Shown here piece after piece: positions 23,800 to 28,980 of a DNA stretch of 28,980 nucleotides. The DNA comes from CAZTBB01 sp964611755 (GTDB lineage: Bacteria; Pseudomonadota; Alphaproteobacteria; Micavibrionales; Micavibrionaceae), in assembly GCA_964611755.1 (NCBI GenBank), contig CAZTBB010000018.1, positions 1-28,980 of the forward strand. The letters run 5' to 3'. Below the pieces are notes generated by a model. That model saw nothing but the letters and a program-made list of their open reading frames with translations, searched no databases and was not told the origin of the DNA. How positions within the stretch are numbered: position 1 is the stretch's first letter; every line of letters begins with the position of its first letter. The translations under genes were made by a program, and so were the position numbers.

Positions 23800-24360
23800 A
23801 TGAACCTCTTTATTCGCGCTTTTCTTGTTATTCTGTGCGCTCTGTTTAAAAAGCGCACCAATGACCCGTTGCAGGTTTTCAAGCTGCGCATGCATGTCTG
23901 GCCGACCGATCTGGATACCAATATGCACATGAATAACGGGCGTTACCTGACATTAATGGATTTGGGCCGTATGGATATGGTGATCCGGAACGGCTTGATG
24001 GCTGAAATGTTCAAGATCGGCGCTATTCCTGTCTTGAGTGCGGCGCAAGTGCGCTATCGTCTACCGCTTTTCCACCTACAAGCCTATGACATGGAGACAC
24101 GTGTTGTGTGCTGGGATGAAAAATGGGTCTATATGGAACAAAAATTCGTCATCGCCAAAGGCAAGAAGGCCGGAGCAGTCGCCGCCATTGCTGTTTTAAA
24201 AGGCAGTTTTTTTAGCCCCAAAAAAAGAGAGACAGTGCCGTCATCCGAGCTCATCCGTTTGATCGGCTATGAGGGCGATAGCCCGGCTTTCCCGGAATAC
24301 ATTGTCAAATGGGCAGAGGCAGAAGAAAGCATGCGCGCGATCACATCCGGTGACGCATGA
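23800..24360 (+). CDS. Hotdog-fold acyl-CoA thioesterase (THEM6/4HBT_2-like)
   Basis: The 186-residue protein has a hydrophobic N-terminus (LFIRAFLVILCALF), which could anchor it to the inner membrane, and then the hotdog core: MHVWPTDLDTNMHMNNGRYL, the active-site stretch of this family, ALSAAQVRYRLPL-like residues in PVLSAAQVRYRLPLF, and WVYMEQKFVIAKGKKAGAVA. It probably hydrolyses acyl-CoA thioesters. GGAAAGAG lies before the ATG. It forms a pair with the SCP2 gene and ends at a bidirectional terminator. Confidence 0.87.
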   Translation: MNLFIRAFLVILCALFKKRTNDPLQVFKLRMHVWPTDLDTNMHMNNGRYLTLMDLGRMDMVIRNGLMAEMFKIGAIPVLSAAQVRYRLPLFHLQAYDMETRVVCWDEKWVYMEQKFVIAKGKKAGAVAAIAVLKGSFFSPKKRETVPSSELIRLIGYEGDSPAFPEYIVKWAEAEESMRAITSGDA

Positions 24361-24375
24361 TGGGTACCAAGCCAT

Positions 24376-24410
24376 AAAAAAAACCGGCCCTCATTGAAGA
24401 GCCGGTTTTT
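24376..24410. terminator. Bidirectional rho-independent terminator
   Basis: AAACCGGC and GCCGGTTT arms enclose a 12-base loop, with an A tract on the left and a T tract on the right. It can stop transcription from the thioesterase gene and from the convergent fadL-type gene. Confidence 0.9.
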
Positions 24411-24429
24411 AAATGTGTTTTGTTTGATC

Positions 24430-25719
24430 CTAGAACTTGTAGTTCAGAGCAACCGCACCAATCACACTATACGGATCATCTGAGCGCGCATTTGTAATTG
24501 TTGTTGTCGGGCCTGTTGTGACTGTTGTTCTGTTCACAGTCTCTTCCTCGGCATCAACATAGGCCAAGCTGAAGTCGAATGTCATTGCATCGCTATGGCT
24601 GTATGTTGCACCAACCGCGTACCAGTTACGGTCACTATCAACATTCAATGTGCTTCTGAATTCGTCTGTTGTCGGTGTCTGGTCATACTGGAAGCCGGCA
24701 CGCAATGTCCAGTCTTCGCTGTACATGTATTCCAGACCAACGGCATAAGACCACTCATTGCGGTAACCAAATGTCAGTGATGGGCCAACGGTTGAGGCAT
24801 TTGTTGGAAGCACAGTTAATGTATCTGTGTTACCCCAGCCATACCATGTTGCAGAACCCAAAACAGTCCAGCGATCATTCAGGCCTTGGGCAATGTCAAT
24901 ACGGCCAATATCCGGAAGCTTCAACTTGGCAACAGCCGTTGAGTCAGGGCCAAGCGAGTTTGTCGGTGTTGAAATTTGCTTGCCGGTCAATTCTTGATGA
25001 ATTTGGGAGCGGTAGCTCAAGCCAATGCTTGTTCTGTCCATAGGTGTTAAGATAACACCAACATTATACCCCATAGAAACATCATCACCTGTAACATCTA
25101 CGCCGACTTCGGCTGTTGTCGGTGTCGCGATGTTTTGCTTCAGGTTCGCGCGGGCATATTGAACAATCATTGTACCACCAATGGTCAACCAATCTGAGTG
25201 ATTGTAAGCCAATGTTGGTTGGAAATCGATCGTACGTAGCTCGGTCTTCAAGGATGAGAAGCGACCAAAGAAGTCTGAGTCATATTCTGTTCCCAGTCCG
25301 AACGGGGCAGAAATACCAAAACCGGCCCACCATTTATTGTCATCTGTGATCGGTGTTGCAAAATAAGCATTCGGGATCATGTTCAGGCCAAGAGGGTTTC
25401 CACCATCACCGCTTGGCTGACCGCGTGCGGCAAGAGATGTTCCGTTGATTGTTGTGCCTGTATCTTCAAGTTGCGCATCAACAAAAAGAGCATGCACACC
25501 AAGGTTGACCTGGCGACCATCTAGTTTACCGATACTGGCCGGATTAAAGAAAAGGGCGGCAGCATCTCTGGCGGCGGCACCTTCACCGGCATAGGCGGTG
25601 CCCAAACCCGATACGGATTGTTCCTGAAGGAAAAAACCTGCGGCGTTTGCAGATGTGCTCAAACCTAAGCCAAGTGCACATAAAGCGGCCCCTGCTAGTA
25701 AGGAATTCGTTAGTCTCAT
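24430..25719 (-). CDS. FadL/OmpP1-family outer-membrane hydrocarbon transporter
   Basis: The 429-residue protein has a signal peptide ending SANA near residue 26 and the mature N-terminus AGFFLQEQSVSGLGTAYAGE, followed by ARDAAALFFNPASIG, the plug signature of FadL. The rest alternates in the amphipathic way of a 14-stranded barrel (LTIGGTMIVQYARANLKQ, FGYRNEWSYAVGLEYMYS, WTLRAGFQYDQTPT) and ends in NYKF with a terminal Phe for BAM recognition. It should import long-chain fatty acids or other hydrophobic compounds. AGGAG seven bases upstream fixes the start. The upstream gap (25720-25865) is A+T-rich and contains CCTG-6-CAGG at 25786-25799 as a possible operator. Confidence 0.93.
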   Translation of the reverse strand: MRLTNSLLAGAALCALGLGLSTSANAAGFFLQEQSVSGLGTAYAGEGAAARDAAALFFNPASIGKLDGRQVNLGVHALFVDAQLEDTGTTINGTSLAARGQPSGDGGNPLGLNMIPNAYFATPITDDNKWWAGFGISAPFGLGTEYDSDFFGRFSSLKTELRTIDFQPTLAYNHSDWLTIGGTMIVQYARANLKQNIATPTTAEVGVDVTGDDVSMGYNVGVILTPMDRTSIGLSYRSQIHQELTGKQISTPTNSLGPDSTAVAKLKLPDIGRIDIAQGLNDRWTVLGSATWYGWGNTDTLTVLPTNASTVGPSLTFGYRNEWSYAVGLEYMYSEDWTLRAGFQYDQTPTTDEFRSTLNVDSDRNWYAVGATYSHSDAMTFDFSLAYVDAEEETVNRTTVTTGPTTTITNARSDDPYSVIGAVALNYKF

Positions 25720-25865
25720 AAAAAAATCTCCTGAACAGAAAAAATGAATTTATAATTTTATTGAGGTTATTTTATGGAGCGCTTGCCTGAAAATACAGGG
25801 AATTTCTATTGTGCGGCGCACAGTCTGTGTATAATTGTTGCAAAAATACCACTATTGGGCGCGCA

Positions 25866-26519
25866 TCAAGCCTGAGGGGCGCTGAGCATGTGCCCCAGAA
25901 TATCACTTTTTATGTAATCTGCATCGTCCTGAATGCGGTAGATCGATAAAAGCTCGTTATCCTTACCCATCAAGTAAATGAATGTGGAGTGATCCATGGT
26001 GTAATCCGAAAGCTCGGGATCATTCACCTTATTCGCAAAAATACGATAGGCGCGCGTGACATTGTCGATTTGCGGCTGGGTGCCTGTCAGGCCTATAAGG
26101 CGCGGATGAAACAACGATACATAATCTGCCATCACGTCCGGAGTGTCGCGCTGCGGGTCGATCGTGAAAAAGAGCGGGATAATTTTATCCGAAGCATCTT
26201 GCGGCAGCATATTGAGCACTTTGGTCATTTTTTGAAGCTCGGTCGGGCAAATCGCAGGGCAGTAAGTAAAGCCAAAATAGATGAGCTGGTAATGTCCGGC
26301 GTAATCCGCCTCGGTGACTTTTTTGCCTGTGTGATCGGTCAATGTAAACGGGCCACCGATTTTAAGGCCGGCAATGCCTGTGTCTGTACTGTGGCTTTCA
26401 CCCTTTTTCAGGACGCGAGCATCTTCCATGCTGATTTGATAGAGGCCAACGCCGCCACCAATCAATAGACCGAGGGATACAAGAACAAGAGTGCGTAAAA
26501 TGCGTTTTTTCAAAGTCAT
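25866..26519 (-). CDS. SCO1/SenC-family copper chaperone
   Basis: The 217-residue protein has an N-terminal membrane helix (TLVLVSLGLLIGGGVGLYQI) and a thioredoxin-fold domain with FTLTDHTGKKVTEADYAG, IYFGFTYCPAICPTELQKM (Cys87 and Cys91 as CxxxC), LFFTIDPQRDTPDVM and DHSTFIYLMG with His177. All copper ligands are present. SCO1 metallates CuA of subunit II, so it serves the oxidase cluster some 13 kb away. TTGTCT-17-TATATA ends six bases before the ATG, indicating its own leaderless promoter rather than control with the cox genes. Confidence 0.95.
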   Translation of the reverse strand: MTLKKRILRTLVLVSLGLLIGGGVGLYQISMEDARVLKKGESHSTDTGIAGLKIGGPFTLTDHTGKKVTEADYAGHYQLIYFGFTYCPAICPTELQKMTKVLNMLPQDASDKIIPLFFTIDPQRDTPDVMADYVSLFHPRLIGLTGTQPQIDNVTRAYRIFANKVNDPELSDYTMDHSTFIYLMGKDNELLSIYRIQDDADYIKSDILGHMLSAPQA

Positions 26520-26525
26520 GCGCCT

Positions 26526-26554
26526 TATATAATCCGCATAGGCTCAAAAGACAA
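26526..26554 (-). promoter_or_regulatory. Promoter of the SCO1 gene, leaderless
   Basis: On the minus strand TTGTCT, a 17-base spacer and TATATA end six bases before the ATG at 26519. Confidence 0.6.
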
Positions 26555-26584
26555 TCTGTATCGAAAATTTTGCCCGTTTTTGTT

Positions 26585-27178
26585 CTATGGGCCGGGGGCG
26601 GGGGATGGCGCATTGATCTCATGTTGCATGCGGGCAAGCTCTTCCCGTAGCGGTGCCAGCGGAATTCTATATGTCTCGAAATCGATGAGCGCGCCGATCG
26701 GCGTATCCTGATTTTTATCAAAAACAATCTCGAACCCCTGTCCTTCTGCCGCGCGAATAGAGGGAACATTATCTTCGGCAATCAAAGCCTCAATATACGT
26801 GCAATCGGCATAGTCAGGGTCGAAAAGTGCGAGGATGAAACAGGCTTCGTATAAAATATTCGACAGGCGCTTGCCTCTATGGTTTTCATCAATAAAAATT
26901 TTATCGATATGAAGATTTCCATCTTTATGCCCCAAATTGACATAGCCAATCACTTCGTCATATTCCATCAATAAAAGAATTTCATTCTGTCCGCCAATCA
27001 GGCACGAAAGGGCAAGCTCTTCGACATCGCTGTCTTCCATGGCATTAATATCGTAATCTTGCGTGTATTCTGTATCGATGATGCGCTTGAAACGCTCGAA
27101 ATCGGATTGCATATCCATGCGCGCAACTGTGTATTGCCCGCCCGGTGAATGATGGCCATGCTCCAAGATAATATCCAT
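26585..27178 (-). CDS. GNAT-family N-acetyltransferase-like protein
   Basis: From the ATG at 27178 the product is 197 residues. The acetyl-CoA motif region is recognisable as NLHIDKIFIDENHRGKRLSN followed by ILYEACFILALF, with a preceding beta strand EVIGYVNLGHKD and a later EDNVPSIRAAEGQGFEIVFD, typical of GNAT motif B. The pyrophosphate loop reads RGKRLS, so its second glycine is replaced and catalytic ability should be checked. The substrate is unknown. Its promoter (27186-27214) is distinct, and the gene runs towards SCO1 with 65 bases between them. Confidence 0.78.
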   Translation of the reverse strand: MDIILEHGHHSPGGQYTVARMDMQSDFERFKRIIDTEYTQDYDINAMEDSDVEELALSCLIGGQNEILLLMEYDEVIGYVNLGHKDGNLHIDKIFIDENHRGKRLSNILYEACFILALFDPDYADCTYIEALIAEDNVPSIRAAEGQGFEIVFDKNQDTPIGALIDFETYRIPLAPLREELARMQHEINAPSPAPGP

Positions 27179-27185
27179 GGCCAGT

Positions 27186-27214
27186 ACTATACACAATTAA
27201 TTTACATAATTCAA
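27186..27214 (-). promoter_or_regulatory. Promoter of the GNAT-like gene, leaderless
   Basis: On the minus strand TTGAAT, a 17-base spacer and TATAGT end seven bases before the ATG at 27178. No Shine-Dalgarno is visible. Confidence 0.65.
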
Positions 27215-27271
27215 ACATTACTTCTTATCGTCTGTTCGGGTATTCTTTCGCTGATTCTTCCGTGAATCATC

Positions 27272-27277
27272 TTGACA
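27272..27277 (+). promoter_or_regulatory. Candidate -35 element of the thiamine operon
   Basis: A perfect TTGACA lies about 40 bases before the riboswitch. No good -10 is seen 16-18 bases downstream, so the promoter is only partly supported. Confidence 0.35.
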
Positions 27278-27313
27278 AGAGCGCCCAACATCACGAGAGT
27301 GGGGCCAAGTAAA

Positions 27314-27402
27314 AACCTTCGGGGTGCTTTGCAAATATGTTTCAAAGCTGAGAATTCACCCGTTGAACCTGTGCGGTTAGGACCGCCGTAGGGAAAGGAT
27401 AG
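27314..27402 (+). promoter_or_regulatory. TPP (THI-box) riboswitch
   Basis: The conserved THI elements occur in order: CGGGGTGC at 27320-27327, CTGAGA at 27348-27353, CACCC at 27357-27361, GAACCTG at 27365-27371, and CGTAGGGAAAGG at 27387-27398. Helices can be drawn: P1 CCTT (27316-27319) with AAGG (27395-27398), P2 GGGTG with CACCC, P3 CTTTG (27327-27331) with CAAAG (27343-27347), and a P5-type hairpin GCGGT-TAGG-ACCGC (27373-27386). It binds thiamine pyrophosphate and shuts the downstream operon off. The ribosome site AAAGGA (27394-27399) of the next gene lies within the 3' strand of P1, so control is probably at translation start; I see no separate terminator hairpin. Confidence 0.95.
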
Positions 27403-27409
27403 AAAAAAC

Positions 27410-27754
27410 ATGCCCCATATTATTGTCGAATACAGCGAAGCCCTTGCTCCTTCCGTTGATATGCCGAAATTGCTGGATAAATTGCATCATAATCTGGCCG
27501 AACAGGAAAGCGTGAATATTCATGCCATTAAAAGCCGCGCCATCCCCGTGCAATATTCCATTGTCGGTGATGGACAGGAAATGGATAAATTTGTGCATAT
27601 ACACGTCAAATTATTGCCGGGGCGTGATGATGCGCTGAAAAAGAAAATGGCGGGCGATCTTTTCGCTTTGGCCCGCGATCACGGCGTAGCGGATGAGCGC
27701 GTCTCGCTGAGCGTTGAAATATCCGAGCTGCACGCCGAGAGCTACACAAAATAG
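27410..27754 (+). CDS. Tautomerase-family protein, 5-carboxymethyl-2-hydroxymuconate isomerase-like
   Basis: The 114-residue protein begins MPHIIVEYSEALAPS, with Pro after Met as in the tautomerase superfamily, where the N-terminal Pro is the catalytic base. VNIHAIKSRAIPVQYSIVGD and FVHIHVKLLPGRDDALKKKM match CHMI (HpcD/HpaF-like) proteins. CHMI isomerises an intermediate of homoprotocatechuate breakdown, but no such pathway genes are near. Here it is the first gene after a TPP riboswitch and lies in the thiC operon, so its real substrate may be different. AAAGGA in the riboswitch P1 strand is the ribosome site. The lipoprotein gene follows after 20 bases. Confidence 0.85.
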   Translation: MPHIIVEYSEALAPSVDMPKLLDKLHHNLAEQESVNIHAIKSRAIPVQYSIVGDGQEMDKFVHIHVKLLPGRDDALKKKMAGDLFALARDHGVADERVSLSVEISELHAESYTK

Positions 27755-27774
27755 ATAAAACCTCAAGGATAAAA

Positions 27775-28182
27775 ATGATGATGAAAATTCTTCCCCTCTT
27801 TGTTGCAATGGCCATTTTTGTTGCGGGCTGCGGGCCTGTTTATAAAACCGATTACCGCTTCACCACGCCGCCCACAGATAAAGGGAAAATCTGCGCCAAT
27901 AACTGTCTGGACAAGATGAATAGCTGCACGGCCACTTGCGGCCAGCAAAAATCGGAATGCAAGCGCATCAAAAGCCTGGAGGCGGAGAACGCCTATCTGC
28001 GCTATGTGAATGAGCAACAAAGCAAGAGCCAGCCGATTGAAAAATCCCGCAGCCATTTCGAAAATTTCAGCGCCTGCGATGTCGGCTGCGAGGAGCGCTG
28101 TGAATCGGTGCACCGTATTTGCCATTCCAATTGCGGCGGCAATGTGATCGAGCACCGTTACTGCACGGCGTTTTGTGATTAA
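27775..28182 (+). CDS. Cysteine-rich lipoprotein with duplicated CX3CX6CX3C motif
   Basis: The product of up to 135 residues has a lipoprotein signal (MKILPLFVAMAIFVAGC, lipobox VAGC) and twelve further cysteines. Spacing is regular: CANNCLDKMNSCTATCGQQK gives CX3CX6CX3C and is followed by X6 and another Cys; CEERCESVHRICHSNC gives CX3CX6CX3C again, preceded by CDVG. A helical linker lies between the two blocks, and CTAFC ends the protein. The pattern suggests two disulfide-linked helical hairpins in the periplasm, or a metal site. I do not know the family. AAGGAT precedes three consecutive ATG codons (27775, 27778, 27781); the second or third has the better spacing. Confidence 0.8.
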   Translation: MMMKILPLFVAMAIFVAGCGPVYKTDYRFTTPPTDKGKICANNCLDKMNSCTATCGQQKSECKRIKSLEAENAYLRYVNEQQSKSQPIEKSRSHFENFSACDVGCEERCESVHRICHSNCGGNVIEHRYCTAFCD

Positions 28183-28227
28183 TCAATAAAAACAGAATTT
28201 ACGACTTTAAAACAAAGGAAAAGAAAA

Positions 28228-28980
28228 ATGGCCCCGAAAGATCAACCCGGTATTTGCCCATCCACCACACACGTGACACGCGGCAGCTTGCCCGCCTCCA
28301 AGAAAGTCTATGTCGGCGATCTTGGCGTGGCGATGCGCGAAATTGCATTGGAAGACCCCGATCAACCATCGATCACCGTCTATGATACATCCGGCCCCTA
28401 CACCGATGAGGATGCGCAGCTCGATATCATGCGCGGCCTGCCGAAAAAGCGGGCGCAATGGATCATGGATCGCGGCGATGTTGAATATGTCGAGGGACGC
28501 AACGTCAAGCCGATTGATAATGGCTATAAGGATGAGGCGCAGATGGAGCGCCGCAAAGCCAAGCATGAGAAATTCCCCGCCACACCGGAAAAGCCATTGC
28601 GTGCAAAGCCGGGCGCGAATGTCAGCCAAATGCATTATGCGCGTCAGGGCATCATCACAAAGGAAATGGAATATATCGCCATCCGCGAAAACCAGCGCCG
28701 CGAAGCCGTGCATGAAATGGCCCGCAATGGTGAAGGCTTTGGCGCAAATTTACCGGACTTTATCACGCCCGACTTTGTCCGTCAGGAAGTCGCCGAAGGC
28801 CGCGCGATTATTCCGGCCAATATCAACCACCCCGAATCCGAGCCAATGATTATCGGGCGGAACTTCCTGGTGAAGATCAATGCCAATATCGGGAATTCCG
28901 CCGTCACATCGTCGATTGGTGAAGAGGTGGATAAAATGGTCTGGGCGACGCGCTGGGGCGCGGATACGATCATGGATCTG
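28228..28980 (+). CDS. thiC: Phosphomethylpyrimidine synthase ThiC, N-terminal part (cut by window edge)
   Basis: The frame is open from ATG 28228 to the window end, 251 codons. It shows KKVYVGDLGVAMREIAL, ITVYDTSGPYTDEDAQLDI, RAQWIMDRGDVEYVEGR, NVSQMHYARQGIITKEMEYI, FVRQEVAEGRAIIPANINHP, EPMIIGRNFLVKINANIGNS and VWATRWGADTIMDL, all diagnostic for ThiC. The enzyme is a radical-SAM protein that rearranges aminoimidazole ribotide to HMP phosphate for thiamine; its iron-sulfur cysteines lie beyond the edge. AAAGGAAAAG precedes the ATG. It lies third after the TPP riboswitch, which explains the switch. Confidence 0.97.
   Translation, partial: MAPKDQPGICPSTTHVTRGSLPASKKVYVGDLGVAMREIALEDPDQPSITVYDTSGPYTDEDAQLDIMRGLPKKRAQWIMDRGDVEYVEGRNVKPIDNGYKDEAQMERRKAKHEKFPATPEKPLRAKPGANVSQMHYARQGIITKEMEYIAIRENQRREAVHEMARNGEGFGANLPDFITPDFVRQEVAEGRAIIPANINHPESEPMIIGRNFLVKINANIGNSAVTSSIGEEVDKMVWATRWGADTIMDL

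Noticed and set aside
27211..27411. 66-codon minus-strand frame in the gap before the tautomerase gene
   Set aside because: It lies antisense to the TPP riboswitch, whose conserved bases explain the open frame, and it has no recognisable features.
28207..28713. 168-codon minus-strand frame at the right end
   Set aside because: It is antisense to thiC, which is certain from its motifs.

Overview
The window reads as chromosomal DNA of an alphaproteobacterium. The evidence is the aa3 oxidase gene order (coxB-coxA-ctaB-ctaF-like-ctaG-coxC-DUF983-surf1), an RpoE/ChrR-type sigma/anti-sigma pair, an IalB-family protein, a DmdC-type acyl-CoA dehydrogenase, and DotD/DotC/DotB homologues lying between housekeeping genes. 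A Micavibrio-like lineage would fit, but that is inference. There are no insertion sequences, phage genes, CRISPR arrays, rRNAs or tRNAs. Gene density is high and no gene-free gap exceeds about 220 bases.

Layout. 1-149: 5' end of hisB (minus strand, cut by the window edge). 204-4702: a lipoprotein serine protease, a VirB1-like lytic transglycosylase, then dotD, dotC and dotB, a small type IVB secretion module. 4727-5449: rsmE. 5618-12900: cytochrome c oxidase cluster, broken by a terminator after coxA, a leaderless-looking unknown gene, and a 46-codon minus-strand gene with a TGnTATAAT promoter. 12927-14504 (minus): large M23 peptidase. 14617-15654 (minus): IalB-family protein and a two-TM protein. 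15833-17169: ECF sigma factor and a ChrR-like anti-sigma factor that has lost most of its N-terminal zinc ligands. 17217-18325: two unknown genes. 18441-20243: acyl-CoA dehydrogenase. 20271-23263 (minus): an unknown protein and a 672-residue exported coiled-coil protein with three VDF-type repeats. 23464-24360: SCP2 protein and hotdog thioesterase. 24430-25719 (minus): FadL/OmpP1 porin. 25866-27178 (minus): SCO1 copper chaperone and a GNAT protein. 27314-28980: a TPP riboswitch followed by a tautomerase-family gene, a cysteine-rich lipoprotein and thiC (cut by the right edge).

How the genes fit together. The oxidase cluster supplies the three core subunits plus heme A and copper assembly factors (CtaB, CtaG, SURF1); SCO1 for CuA is unlinked, about 13 kb from surf1. 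Acyl-CoA dehydrogenase, SCP2 protein, thioesterase and FadL form a loose fatty-acid and acyl-CoA neighbourhood. The riboswitch places two unexpected genes under thiamine control together with thiC.

Two general patterns stand out. Many first genes of transcription units have a sigma70-like -10 element ending only 5-9 bases before the ATG and lack a usable Shine-Dalgarno, so they look leaderless, while internal genes have good Shine-Dalgarno sites. The riboswitch-tautomerase-lipoprotein-thiC unit and the isolated dotDCB module are the most promising for new biology.
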